Below, one piece after another: positions 1 to 7,426 of a stretch of 23,306 nt of DNA. The position numbers were made by a program, and so were the translations under genes. The notes beneath the pieces are model-generated. The model was not told the origin of the DNA and made no database searches. It saw only the letters and a list, made by a program, of their open reading frames with translations. This DNA is from JBCCFW01 sp039029535 (GTDB taxonomy: Bacteria > Acidobacteriota > JBCCFW01). Location of the stretch: positions 1-23,306 of the forward strand of contig JBCCFW010000122.1 of NCBI GenBank assembly GCA_039029535.1, in the 5' to 3' direction. Positions within the stretch are counted from its first letter, which is position 1. Each line of letters opens with the position of its first letter.

Positions 1-2
1 CG

Positions 3-452
3 GGTCCCGGTGAGGCACCGAACACCTTGCCGCCGGACTTCATCCCCTTCGATCCGCCGACGGCCATGCTCGCGACCATCGAAAACGACCTGCGCAATGG
101 ACCAGGTCGCCGCTTCCGCTCGCTGCGGCGTCTCGCCGCTTCCGAGCAAGTGGCCATCACCGGTCGTGCCGGTGACTGGCTCCGTGTCGGCGAGGAAGGT
201 TGGGTGTTCGGCGCCTACTTCCAGGAGCCCGATGCCGCCAACGCCGCGGGCACGACCCTGGCGGTCATCACCGCGGTCACCGCGCCGGTCCACGCCGGCC
301 CGGGCGGCCAGTACGCCATCGTCGCCGAGCTCTACGGCGGCCAACAGGTCATCATCGACGAACGACGTGACGATTGGGCCCACGTGCGCAACGGCGGTTG
401 GGTCCGCAACTCCGCTCTGTCCTCACCAGTGGGTGGGGGCTCGCAGCCTTGA
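3..452 (+). CDS. Tandem SH3-domain protein, 5'-truncated by the window
   Basis: The reading frame is open from base 3, and the first start-like codon is a TTG at 27, so the gene probably begins outside the window. Two bacterial SH3-like repeats are visible. The first runs from about 'ATIENDLRNGPGRRF' to 'GWVFGAYF', the second from 'VTAPVHAGPGGQYA' to 'GGWVRNSAL'. Each has the variable 'R/HxGPG' turn, a central 'V-I' strand and a closing 'DW-x-V-x-x-GWV' strand. SH3b domains usually bind peptidoglycan or cell-wall peptides, so an envelope role is likely but not shown. The gene ends 32 nt before the FadL-like gene and is probably co-transcribed with it. No catalytic domain is visible in the part present. 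Any signal peptide would lie upstream. Confidence 0.75.
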   Translation, partial: GPGEAPNTLPPDFIPFDPPTAMLATIENDLRNGPGRRFRSLRRLAASEQVAITGRAGDWLRVGEEGWVFGAYFQEPDAANAAGTTLAVITAVTAPVHAGPGGQYAIVAELYGGQQVIIDERRDDWAHVRNGGWVRNSALSSPVGGGSQP

Positions 453-472
453 TCCGCACTCACCCGTCTCCC

Positions 473-477
473 GGAGG
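473..477 (+). promoter_or_regulatory. Shine-Dalgarno GGAGG for the first FadL-like gene
   Basis: GGAGG lies 7 nt before the ATG at 485. It fixes that start over the upstream in-frame codons from 374, which would read through the previous gene. Confidence 0.75.
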
Positions 478-484
478 CGAAGCC

Positions 485-1960
485 ATGAAGACGCTGTCCT
501 CAGTCCGCGGTCCGATTCTCGGCGCCCTGGCCCTGTGCTGGGCCCTGTCGGCCTCCGCTCTCACCGACGAGGAGGTCTTCAGGACCTTCCGCTTCAACTT
601 CGTGAACCCGGGTGGTCGCGCCCTGGCCATGGGTGGCGCCTTCGTCGGCATCGCCGACGACGCCACGGCGGCGGCGGCCAACCCGGCCGGTCTCACCAAC
701 CTGCTCTCGCCCGAGATGTTCATCGAGATCCGGGGTGCGGTGGGCACGACCCAGGAGCTGTCGAACCGAGTCGGCGATCCGCGGCTGCTGCCCGGTGACG
801 TCCTCTCGACCTCGATCGCCGATCCCGAGAACATCGTGCACCCGAGCTTCATGTCCTTCGTGAAGCCTTTCGACAACTGGGTGTTCGGCCTCTCGCGCCA
901 GGAGGTGCTGCGCACCGACGTGCAGACGACCAACCTCTTCGTCGACGACGGCGTGCTGCCCAACACCAACCTGATCCGCGCCACCGGTCGGCTCGAGACT
1001 CTCCTCGAGTACTACAACTTCTCGGTCGCCGGCAGCCCGCACGAGAAGCTGGCCCTCGGCGCCACTCTGACCTACGCCCGGATGGATCTCGAGTCGCGCA
1101 CGGCCAACGAGCTCATCTCCGGCTCGGACCTCGAAGACGACTACGCGACTTCCGTCGATGATTCCGACGACGACTTCGCCTGGTCCCTCGGCCTGCTCTA
1201 CAAGCCCCACGACAAGTTCCACATCGGTCTCGTGTACCGCGACGGTCCCGAGCTTTCCTTCGAGGAGATGATCGAGGACACCCGGCCGTCCGGGAACTAC
1301 CCGTCCGCCGACGTGCTCGCCGACTTCCTCGGCAACCGCAACCTCGCCGCGGGCGGCATCGGTTCCTCCAGCGCGACCGGTGGCTTCAACCCGGACTCGT
1401 TCGACGATCCGCTGACCTTCGACAACGTCTTCAACGTCCCCGACCAGTACGGCATCGGCTTCGGCTACCGGCCCGACGATGCCGGCCACTGGACCATCGC
1501 GCTGGACGTGGTGAACGTGGAGTACTCCGACCTGGAAGAGGGCTTCGTCAGCAACGTCAACGCCCTGACCTTCCCGGGTGACGCTCCGACCTGCGACAGC
1601 GGCTCGCCGATGTTCAACGGCTCGATCCCCTGCGACTACAACACGCCGCTGGCCACCTACGAGTTCGACGACGCCATCTTCTGGCGTCTCGGCGTCGAGT
1701 ACCTCTGGGTCGTGAAGGAGACCACCCCGGTCGCCATCCGCGCCGGTGTCTACGTCGACCCGAACGTCCGCCTCGAAGCCGACTTCGGCGACCAGACGGT
1801 CTTCATCTCCACCAGTGAGACCTTCCCGTCGGGTCGCGACATCACGCACTACACGCTCGGCTTCGGCCTGGTGCTCCAGGAGAAGTTCCAGATCGACTTC
1901 GCCGCCGACATGTCGAACGAAGACAACACCTTCATCACCTCGTTCATCTACCACTTCTGA
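485..1960 (+). CDS. OmpP1/FadL/TodX-family outer-membrane transport protein (paralogue 1)
   Basis: Predicted 491-residue outer-membrane beta-barrel. Residues 1-25 form a Sec signal peptide with a basic start, a hydrophobic 'ILGALALCWALSASA' core and cleavage before LTDEEVF. The FadL-family N-terminal signature follows: 'GGRALAMGGAF' and 'DDATAAAANPAGL'. The rest alternates amphipathic strands with acidic loops and ends '...SFIYHF', with the terminal Phe typical of BAM-recognised barrels. Family members pass hydrophobic substrates such as fatty acids or aromatics across the outer membrane; the substrate here is unknown. Two cysteines in one loop ('PTCDSGS', 'IPCDYN') could form a disulfide. 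The gene at 5764 is a paralogue that shares the TDEE(V/I)F mature N-terminus. The SH3 gene lies just upstream and a hairpin terminator just downstream. Confidence 0.88.
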   Translation: MKTLSSVRGPILGALALCWALSASALTDEEVFRTFRFNFVNPGGRALAMGGAFVGIADDATAAAANPAGLTNLLSPEMFIEIRGAVGTTQELSNRVGDPRLLPGDVLSTSIADPENIVHPSFMSFVKPFDNWVFGLSRQEVLRTDVQTTNLFVDDGVLPNTNLIRATGRLETLLEYYNFSVAGSPHEKLALGATLTYARMDLESRTANELISGSDLEDDYATSVDDSDDDFAWSLGLLYKPHDKFHIGLVYRDGPELSFEEMIEDTRPSGNYPSADVLADFLGNRNLAAGGIGSSSATGGFNPDSFDDPLTFDNVFNVPDQYGIGFGYRPDDAGHWTIALDVVNVEYSDLEEGFVSNVNALTFPGDAPTCDSGSPMFNGSIPCDYNTPLATYEFDDAIFWRLGVEYLWVVKETTPVAIRAGVYVDPNVRLEADFGDQTVFISTSETFPSGRDITHYTLGFGLVLQEKFQIDFAADMSNEDNTFITSFIYHF

Positions 1961-1980
1961 GACGAGACCCGGTGGAGGAG

Positions 1981-2017
1981 AGCCCCCGTCGGCCCCGTGG
2001 CGATGGGGGCTTTCGTT
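1981..2017 (+). terminator. Hairpin terminator after the first FadL-like gene
   Basis: AGCCCCCGTC (1981-1990) pairs with GATGGGGGCT (2002-2011) over 10 bp with one G-T wobble and an 11-nt loop. A short T-rich stretch (TTTCGTT) follows. It sits 20 nt after the FadL stop and before the supported start of the TPR gene, which fits intrinsic termination. Confidence 0.65.
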
Positions 2018-2043
2018 CGTCCACCACTCGTTGGCCGAGGACC

Positions 2044-3219
2044 GTGCACTCTCTTCGACGTCCCGTCCTGATGCTCCTTCTCATCCTGCCGGCCTGGGCG
2101 GGGGAGACTCGTGCGGCCTCCTGGTTCGAGGCCTACGAGCGGGCGCAGCGTCACTTGGTGAAGGGACGACACGAGAAGGCGGAGGCCGCCCTCCACGAGG
2201 CACTGGACCTGCGCGCACGACCGGGTTGTCGGCTGCGCACCTACGGCATCAAGTACCGCGACTACCTCCCGCACTATTACCTGGGCACCTGTCAGCAGGC
2301 CCAGGGACGCTTCGAGGAAGCGCGAGCATCCTTCGAGCGATCGCTGGCCGAGGGCGTGATCGAGTCCTGCACGGCCACGCAGCTCCAGCTCCTCGACCTC
2401 AACCAGCGGCTCGAGGACCTGGACCTGCTCGCCCGGCTCGCCGGAGCCGAGGCGCCGGCAGTGCCGTCCGACGAAGACCTGTCCACGCTGCGTCGGCTCG
2501 CCGTCGAGGCCGGGGCCGAGAACACCGACGAGCTCGGTCGCGCCGACGCGGCTCGCGAGCGTCATGCCGGAGGCGACGCCGACGCAGCGGCCGAAGCGCG
2601 TCGCCTCTACCTTCTCGCGCTCTCGCGGGCTCGAGTCGAGGGCCCCTTGCTGGCGCTGCTTCGCTCCGATGCCGAGGCGGCGCTGGCCCAGGTGGAGCTG
2701 GCGGCCCGGGGCCTGTCCGAGCTGCCGGCGAGGTTCCGAACGCGGCTGGTCACCTTGCGCGACGCCTCGACGACGATGAGCTCGGCCGAGGCCTACCTGC
2801 AGGTCGAGCGTGAGGCGACCGACCTGCGCTCGATGTTGGACGATCACGGACGGTCGCGTCGGGTCGCCCAGGCGCGACTCCGACGCGCGGCCGCCGAGTC
2901 GGAGGTCATGGTCTCGCTGGTCGAGCAGCTCCTCGAGTCGGCCTCTGAGCGCCCGAAGGTGACGGCGCTGAGGAGCGAGGTGCAGGCGCTGCGACGCCTC
3001 AAGCAGGCGGCCTCGTCGGAGCGGGACCAGGCCGAGGTCGTCACCAGGGCCGAGCGCCTCCGGGCGCGACTCCTGCGTCTCTCCGATGCTCCCGTGCAGG
3101 CCGCCGCCGCTTCGCGGCCGTCGTCCGACCTGCCGCCCGGCGTCCTCGTGCTGCAATGGAGCCAGGGCCTGGCCGCCGTGCCCGGTCCGGTGCTGGAGCT
3201 CTCGGAGGACGGGCCGTGA
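2044..3219 (+). CDS. Secreted TPR / coiled-coil protein
   Basis: I place the start at GTG 2044, preceded by GAGG at 2037-2040. This yields 391 residues with a signal peptide (VHSLRRP, then 'VLMLLLILPAWA'). ATG 2071 is an alternative. An upstream ATG at 1972 would put the terminator hairpin inside the gene and spoil the signal peptide. After cleavage come two TPR-like helical pairs (about 27-56 and 77-104). The second carries 'YGIKYRDYLPHYYLG', a pattern I associate with TPR proteins of Acidobacteria-like bacteria. Residues from about 130 to 350 are charged, heptad-like, Arg/Glu/Ala-rich helix that probably forms coiled coil. No catalytic motif is visible. A periplasmic scaffold is the best guess. 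The stop overlaps the next gene's GTG as GTGA, so the two are translationally coupled. Confidence 0.75.
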   Translation: MHSLRRPVLMLLLILPAWAGETRAASWFEAYERAQRHLVKGRHEKAEAALHEALDLRARPGCRLRTYGIKYRDYLPHYYLGTCQQAQGRFEEARASFERSLAEGVIESCTATQLQLLDLNQRLEDLDLLARLAGAEAPAVPSDEDLSTLRRLAVEAGAENTDELGRADAARERHAGGDADAAAEARRLYLLALSRARVEGPLLALLRSDAEAALAQVELAARGLSELPARFRTRLVTLRDASTTMSSAEAYLQVEREATDLRSMLDDHGRSRRVAQARLRRAAAESEVMVSLVEQLLESASERPKVTALRSEVQALRRLKQAASSERDQAEVVTRAERLRARLLRLSDAPVQAAAASRPSSDLPPGVLVLQWSQGLAAVPGPVLELSEDGP

Positions 3220-4415
3220 ACTGCGTGAGCTGTGGTGCGGCCCACGACGACGACGCCCGCTTCTGCACGACCTGCGGCAAGTCCATCGAGCCCGAGCCCA
3301 CGGGCCCCGACGCCGCGGCCACGCAGCGGCTCCACGTGTTCGCCGGGAGCGAGGACGGCAAGGACCGTGGGCCCGTGCGCAGCCAGCCGACGGCGAAGCT
3401 GGTGAGCCCGGCACCTGGCGCGCGTCATCGGAAGCGGGAGAGCGAGCGCGATCGAGAGAGCGATCGCACGCGTCAGTTCCCCGCGGGCACGCCGGGCTCG
3501 TCGCCTCAGTCGTCGGCCCCGCGATCGCGGCTGCTCGTGCCGGCGCTGGTCGTCCTTGGCCTCGCCGTGGCCGGGGCCGTCGGTTGGTGGCTGGGACAGT
3601 CGCCCGACGACGGTCCCGAGATCAGCCGGCTGGCTCGCGCCGAGGAGCTGCACCGCAACCGGGACTTCGGCGCCTTGCTGACGCTCCTCGACCAGGAGGG
3701 ACGGCCGGGCGTCGAGCCGCTGCCCGCCGAGCTCGTCGAGACCTGGCGCGCCGAGGCGCTGCACGCCCGCGTGCTGGCCGGGGACCTCTCCCGGCTCGAC
3801 GATGCCACCAGCGCGGTGGCCGCGCTGGCTCGACGACGTCCCCGCGAGGTCGTCCTGCGACGTCGTCTCGGTGAGCTACTGGTCGCTCAGGGACGTCACG
3901 GCGAGGCGGCGGTCGCCTTCGAGGCCGGGCTCGAGCTGGGTGCCGGTGAGGACGAGGCCGTGCTCCGGCACGACGCCGCGGTGGCCTGGGCAGCAGTGGG
4001 GGACCACGAACGGGCGGAGGTCCTTCTCGAGCAGGCGCTCTCCCTGGACGAGGGCGACGCACGCTCGTGGGCCAACCGCGGCTTGCTCCGCCTGCGTCGG
4101 GGTGGGGCAGCGGAGGCTGAGGGAGCCGAGGCCGACCTTCGGAAGGCGCTCGAGCTGGAGCCGTCGCCTGCCGCGCGGGCAGGTCTTGCCTGGGCGCTGT
4201 TCCTTCAAGGACGGCTCACCGAAGCTCGGGTCGAGGCCGAGTCGGTCCTGCTGGAGGAGCCGCAGCAGCTCGCGGCGGCGAGCCTGATGGCGCGTCTCGA
4301 ACAGGCGGCTGGTCGTCACGAGCTCGCCACGAAGTGGGAGACGGACGTGGCGCGCTGGCGGGAGGAGCGTGGCTCGACCGCTGGCGGTGCCCGGGAGAAG
4401 TCGGCGCCTCAGTAG
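3216..4415 (+). CDS. Zinc-ribbon, single-TM, TPR-repeat protein
   Basis: This 399-residue protein starts at GTG 3216, which overlaps the preceding stop, with GGAGGA at 3204-3209 upstream. An N-terminal zinc ribbon has Cys3, Cys6, Cys17 and Cys20 ('CVSC...CTTC'). A charged linker (about 70-90, rich in RKRESERDRES) leads to one transmembrane helix at about 106-127 ('LLVPALVVLGLAVAGAVG'). TPR-like repeats then fill about 180-370 ('LLVAQGRHGEAAVAFEAGLE', 'DARSWANRGLLRLRRG'). The likely topology is zinc ribbon in the cytoplasm and TPRs in the periplasm. Its zinc ribbon resembles those of the convergent FHA protein. The function is unknown; a membrane adaptor linking cytoplasmic and periplasmic partners is an inference. 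Confidence 0.85.
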   Translation: MNCVSCGAAHDDDARFCTTCGKSIEPEPTGPDAAATQRLHVFAGSEDGKDRGPVRSQPTAKLVSPAPGARHRKRESERDRESDRTRQFPAGTPGSSPQSSAPRSRLLVPALVVLGLAVAGAVGWWLGQSPDDGPEISRLARAEELHRNRDFGALLTLLDQEGRPGVEPLPAELVETWRAEALHARVLAGDLSRLDDATSAVAALARRRPREVVLRRRLGELLVAQGRHGEAAVAFEAGLELGAGEDEAVLRHDAAVAWAAVGDHERAEVLLEQALSLDEGDARSWANRGLLRLRRGGAAEAEGAEADLRKALELEPSPAARAGLAWALFLQGRLTEARVEAESVLLEEPQQLAAASLMARLEQAAGRHELATKWETDVARWREERGSTAGGAREKSAPQ

Positions 4416-4435
4416 CACCGAGAGCGAGCGAGGGG

Positions 4436-4463
4436 CGACGCCCGGGGGGAGCGTCAGGCGTCG
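4436..4463. terminator. Hairpin between convergent genes
   Basis: CGACGCC (4436-4442) pairs perfectly with GGCGTCG (4457-4463) across a 14-nt loop. The right arm overlaps the stop of the minus-strand FHA gene. The site lies between two converging transcripts and has no T-run on either strand, so its terminator role is plausible but unproven. Confidence 0.4.
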
Positions 4464-5488
4464 TGGCGCTCGTACTGCAGCAGGTGCTCGCCGACGACGA
4501 TGCGATCACCGGCTTCGAGCTCGCGCCGACCATCGACGATGACGTAGGTGCGGTTCGTGCTGCCGAGGTCGCGCACTGCCAGCCCGCGGCTGCCGCGGAC
4601 GAGCTCGGCATGACGGCGCGACATGAAGCCGTCCTCGGGGAAGGAGATGTCCGCGCTGCGTGACTTCCCGATGACGAGATGGTCACGCTCGAGTGGGTGG
4701 ACTCGACCGGTCTCGCCCATGGGCAACACCTGAACGAGGTCGACCCGGTCGCGGTCGCCCCGACGGGCGCGAAGCAGGAAGCGTTGCGAGCCGATGAGCA
4801 GGACGGAGCCCACGGCCACCGGCTCGGCGCCCTGCACGGCGATGAAGGTGCCGTTGGTGCTGTCGAGGTCGCGCAAGTAGACCGCGTCGGAGCGCAGCTC
4901 GAAGCAGCAATGACGCGCCGACAGGGCCGGGTCGTGCGCCATGACGATGTCGCCCTCGGTGCGACCCACCACCGTGCGACCCGACTTCAGCTCGTGCCGC
5001 TCGCGGACCGTGGTGCCGTCGGCGGCGAGCCGGTGCACGAAGTGGCTGAGGTGGGAGTCGGCCGGAGGCGGAGGAGCCGCTGCAGCCCCGGGCGGACCCG
5101 GGCGGGTGGGCTCGGTGATGACGGTGCCGTCCGACGTGCGCAGCTCACAGCCACAGTGCTTGCAGAAGCGCCAGTCGGGCTGGAGGGCGTCACCGCAGGA
5201 AGGACACGAGTTGCTGCTGGAGGGGTCGGCGGCCGGACGCTCGAGGGTGGGACGCTCCTGGGTCGCCGCGCCGTTGCCACCGCCGTCAGCAGAAAACGCG
5301 CCGGGGATCGGGGTGCGGATGGTGGCGTCATCGGCCCCTGCGGTGGGGGCGAAGCCGACCGGAGACGGGGCCGGCTGAGTGTCGACGTCCGGGCTGTCGT
5401 TGGGCAGCCAGGCGTCGCATTGGCTGCACCTCAGGCGGCCGGCTTCGTTCTCGGCGCCACACTCGGTACAGCGGATGACACGCGACAT
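4454..5488 (-). CDS. Double zinc-ribbon, double FHA-domain protein
   Basis: A 344-residue cytoplasmic protein with no signal peptide. Zinc ribbon 1 uses Cys7, 10, 21 and 24 ('CTECGAENE...CSQC'). Zinc ribbon 2 uses Cys95, 98, 109 and 112 ('CPSCGD...CKHC'). A Pro/Ala linker separates these from two FHA domains. FHA1 has Gly-Arg at 175-176, Ser190-x-x-His193 and 'DLDSTNGT'. FHA2 has 'SRRH' at 290-293 and 'DLGSTNRT'. FHA domains bind phosphothreonine peptides, so this should be a reader of Ser/Thr kinase signalling; no kinase lies in the window. I chose the ATG at 5488 because the first zinc ribbon begins six residues later. Longer forms up to 5611 add a low-complexity tail with no domain. No clear Shine-Dalgarno precedes 5488. 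The gene converges on the zinc-ribbon/TPR gene and diverges from FadL paralogue 2. Confidence 0.88.
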   Translation of the reverse strand: MSRVIRCTECGAENEAGRLRCSQCDAWLPNDSPDVDTQPAPSPVGFAPTAGADDATIRTPIPGAFSADGGGNGAATQERPTLERPAADPSSSNSCPSCGDALQPDWRFCKHCGCELRTSDGTVITEPTRPGPPGAAAAPPPPADSHLSHFVHRLAADGTTVRERHELKSGRTVVGRTEGDIVMAHDPALSARHCCFELRSDAVYLRDLDSTNGTFIAVQGAEPVAVGSVLLIGSQRFLLRARRGDRDRVDLVQVLPMGETGRVHPLERDHLVIGKSRSADISFPEDGFMSRRHAELVRGSRGLAVRDLGSTNRTYVIVDGRRELEAGDRIVVGEHLLQYERHDA

Positions 5489-5552
5489 GCAAGCATCACG
5501 GTTGCGCACGGCTCGCGTCGAGCCGGCGAGACAAGAGTCGGGTCCGAGGCCG

Positions 5553-5581
5553 AGCATGCCCGAGAGGGGGAGGGCGGTCAA
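5553..5581 (-). promoter_or_regulatory. Candidate promoter for the FHA gene
   Basis: On the minus strand TTGACC (5581-5576) is followed after 17 nt by CATGCT (5558-5553). The -35 is good and the -10 weak (3 of 6). It would give a leader of about 60 nt. Confidence 0.35.
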
Positions 5582-5650
5582 CGAGCCGCCCAGCCAGCGA
5601 CTTGGCCGCAAGTCCTTGACAGACCTGGGCTTTGATGGCCCGCGCGATTC

Positions 5651-5680
5651 TTGACCCTCGATCCTGCGCGTTGTTACGAT
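5651..5680 (+). promoter_or_regulatory. Sigma70-like promoter for FadL paralogue 2
   Basis: TTGACC (5651-5656), an 18-nt spacer, then TACGAT (5675-5680; 4 of 6 to TATAAT). Transcription would begin near 5687, giving a leader of about 77 nt that includes the hairpin at 5702-5719. Confidence 0.5.
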
Positions 5681-5701
5681 GCGCGCGCTCCCCCCTTGGA
5701 G

Positions 5702-5719
5702 GACCTCGAAAACGAGGTC
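5702..5719 (+). promoter_or_regulatory. Perfect 7-bp hairpin with AAAA loop in the leader of FadL paralogue 2
   Basis: GACCTCG-AAAA-CGAGGTC forms a perfect stem between the candidate promoter and the start codon. No T-run follows, so it is not an obvious terminator. It could stabilise the 5' end of the mRNA or bind a regulator. Confidence 0.45.
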
Positions 5720-5763
5720 TTCGGGCCCACGGATCCCGCGGGAAGAGGAGCTCGAGGAGCCTC

Positions 5764-7236
5764 ATGTCGTTCCAGGGACTGCTGCATCACCGTTCGTCGC
5801 TCCGTCGTGTCGTCCTCGCTTCCTCGCTCGGCCTGCTCGTCACGGGCTCGGCTCTCGGCTTCACCGACGAGGAGATCTTCCGCGGCTTGAACCTGCACCC
5901 GCAGATTCCAGGCGCGCGGGCACTGGGCATGGGTGGCGCGTTCCGCGGTCTTGCCGACGACGCCACCGCTGCCGTCACCAACCCGGCGGGCCTCGCCTTC
6001 CTCGATCGGCCCGAGTTCTTCGCCGAGATGCGCACGACCAACCCCGACTCGATCAACGTCGGTGGCTCGGGCGTGTACCTCGATGCCGGCGCCGAGGCCT
6101 TCGCGCGCGGCCTCACCATCTTCGATGACGACACCACCACGGGCCCGAGCTACGTCGGCTACGTGCACCCGCTCACCGAGCGCTGGGTCATGGCCTTCAC
6201 GCGGTACGAGCGTCACCGCCTGGATCGGGAGCTGGCCGCCAGCTACTTCTCGACGATGCACGTCCTCGAGGACGTCCCGACCGGTCTCGAGGTCGAGGTG
6301 CTGCACACCGGTGGCGACCTCGACATGCTCGTCGACAACTACATGGTGAGCGCTGCCGTCGCCATCCACGAGCAGTTCTCCCTCGGCCTGAGCATCGGCG
6401 TCTCGCGGATCGACGTCACCTCGCAGATGACCAACTCCTTCGGTCAGCCCGTCGACACCGACGGTGACGGTCTCGACAACACTCTCCTCCGCGCCCTCGA
6501 CTACGAGACCCGCATCGACGACGAGGACACGAGCTTCACCGGCGTGTTCGGCCTGCTCTGGCGGCCGCACCCGAAGATCCGCGTCGGCGCCGAGTACACC
6601 TTCGGTCCCGAGTTCGACATCGTTCAGGAGCTCCGCCCCGAGGGTGCCCGCGCCGGCGCGCTGCGTTCCGAGCTCATCAGCCAGGGCGTCGCCAACACCT
6701 CCGGTCTCTTCATCAACAACATGAAGATGCCCGACAGCTACGGTGTCGGTCTCTCCTTCGGTCCGTTCTTCGAGCCGCGGGGCGGTGGCGGCCTCGTCAT
6801 CAACGCCGACGTCGTGCACGTCGAGTACACCGACATCCTCGACGGCTTCGTCGGCGGCCTGAACAACCAGCTCTTCGGTGCGAGCGCGGCCGGCGCCATC
6901 TTCGAGATCGAAGACGAGGAGCAGCTCCACCTCGGCCTCGCGTACAGCTGGACCGTCGGCTACAACAACCGCGCCCACGTCCGGGCCGGCGTCTACACCG
7001 AGCCCGACCACTCCATCGTCACCGGCGGCCGTCTCACCGGCGTCCGTCACCCGGTCACGGGGGCTCTCGTCCAGGCAGGCCTCTTCTCCGGCATCGACGA
7101 TGACGACGACGTCCACTTCACCCTCGGTGGCGGCTTCACGATCAAGCGTGGCTTCAACTCCTTCTCGCTCGACGTGGCCGCCGACTTCTCCGACTTCGGC
7201 AGTCAGTACGTCGGCTCGGCCTTCTTCAAGTTCTGA
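5764..7236 (+). CDS. OmpP1/FadL/TodX-family outer-membrane transport protein (paralogue 2)
   Basis: This 490-residue barrel starts at ATG 5764, with GAGGA at 5754-5758. Residues 1-30/32 form a signal peptide ('VVLASSLGLLVTGSA') and the mature protein starts near FTDEEIF. The family signature follows: 'GARALGMGGAF' and 'DDATAAVTNPAGL'. The protein ends '...GSAFFKF', with the usual C-terminal Phe. It parallels the gene at 485 in length, mature N-terminus, signature, acidic loops and 'V..VEY.D...GFV' strand, so the two look like an old duplication. Acidic loop clusters such as 'DTDGDGLDN' and 'IDDDDDV' could bind Ca2+. The substrate is unknown. It has its own promoter and leader and diverges from the FHA gene. 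Several hairpins without T-runs follow it. Confidence 0.88.
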   Translation: MSFQGLLHHRSSLRRVVLASSLGLLVTGSALGFTDEEIFRGLNLHPQIPGARALGMGGAFRGLADDATAAVTNPAGLAFLDRPEFFAEMRTTNPDSINVGGSGVYLDAGAEAFARGLTIFDDDTTTGPSYVGYVHPLTERWVMAFTRYERHRLDRELAASYFSTMHVLEDVPTGLEVEVLHTGGDLDMLVDNYMVSAAVAIHEQFSLGLSIGVSRIDVTSQMTNSFGQPVDTDGDGLDNTLLRALDYETRIDDEDTSFTGVFGLLWRPHPKIRVGAEYTFGPEFDIVQELRPEGARAGALRSELISQGVANTSGLFINNMKMPDSYGVGLSFGPFFEPRGGGGLVINADVVHVEYTDILDGFVGGLNNQLFGASAAGAIFEIEDEEQLHLGLAYSWTVGYNNRAHVRAGVYTEPDHSIVTGGRLTGVRHPVTGALVQAGLFSGIDDDDDVHFTLGGGFTIKRGFNSFSLDVAADFSDFGSQYVGSAFFKF

Positions 7237-7249
7237 GCCGAGCCTCGGC

Positions 7250-7302
7250 GGCGCGGGCACGCCATTCGCGGCCCGCGCCTCCTCGCAAGGGCCCACCCTT
7301 GC
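7250..7302 (+). terminator. Two tandem perfect hairpins downstream of FadL paralogue 2
   Basis: GGCGCGGGC (7250-7258) pairs with GCCCGCGCC (7271-7279) over 9 bp with a 12-nt loop. GCAAGGG (7285-7291) pairs with CCCTTGC (7296-7302) over 7 bp with a CCCA loop. Neither has a U-tract, so they may protect the 3' end or act with Rho rather than as a classical intrinsic terminator. Confidence 0.5.
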
Positions 7303-7351
7303 TGCGGGGGACGCGAACCACGCCTGACGCACCCGAGCCACCGATCCTGCG

Positions 7352-7381
7352 GGTCAGCTTCGTGATGAAGACGAGCTGGCC
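7352..7381 (+). other. Third hairpin in the 7237-7426 gap
   Basis: GGTCAGCT (7352-7359) pairs with AGCTGGCC (7374-7381) over 8 bp with one G-T wobble and a 14-nt loop. It lies 45 nt before the next start codon. Its role is unknown. Confidence 0.35.
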
Positions 7382-7426
7382 CCCCGCCTCACGCGTCCCG
7401 TCGTTGGGGCGTCTCATGGTCGCTCG

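Noticed and set aside
500..1954. 484-codon open frame antisense to FadL paralogue 1
   Set aside because: It mirrors the codon pattern of a clear FadL gene, is rich in V/E/G/D/R with no domain, and is a typical shadow in GC-rich DNA. The same applies to 5674-7341.
1972..2043. Upstream ATG start for the TPR gene
   Set aside because: It would put a 10-bp terminator hairpin inside the coding region and add 24 Arg/Pro-rich residues before a normal signal peptide. GTG 2044 fits better.
5489..5611. N-terminal extension of the FHA protein to 5611
   Set aside because: The added 41 residues have no domain, and the first zinc ribbon begins right after ATG 5488.
5616..5621. Perfect TTGACA upstream of FadL paralogue 2
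   Set aside because: No -10-like hexamer lies 16-18 nt downstream (the sequence there is CCCGCG-like). The TTGACC at 5651 with TACGAT is better.
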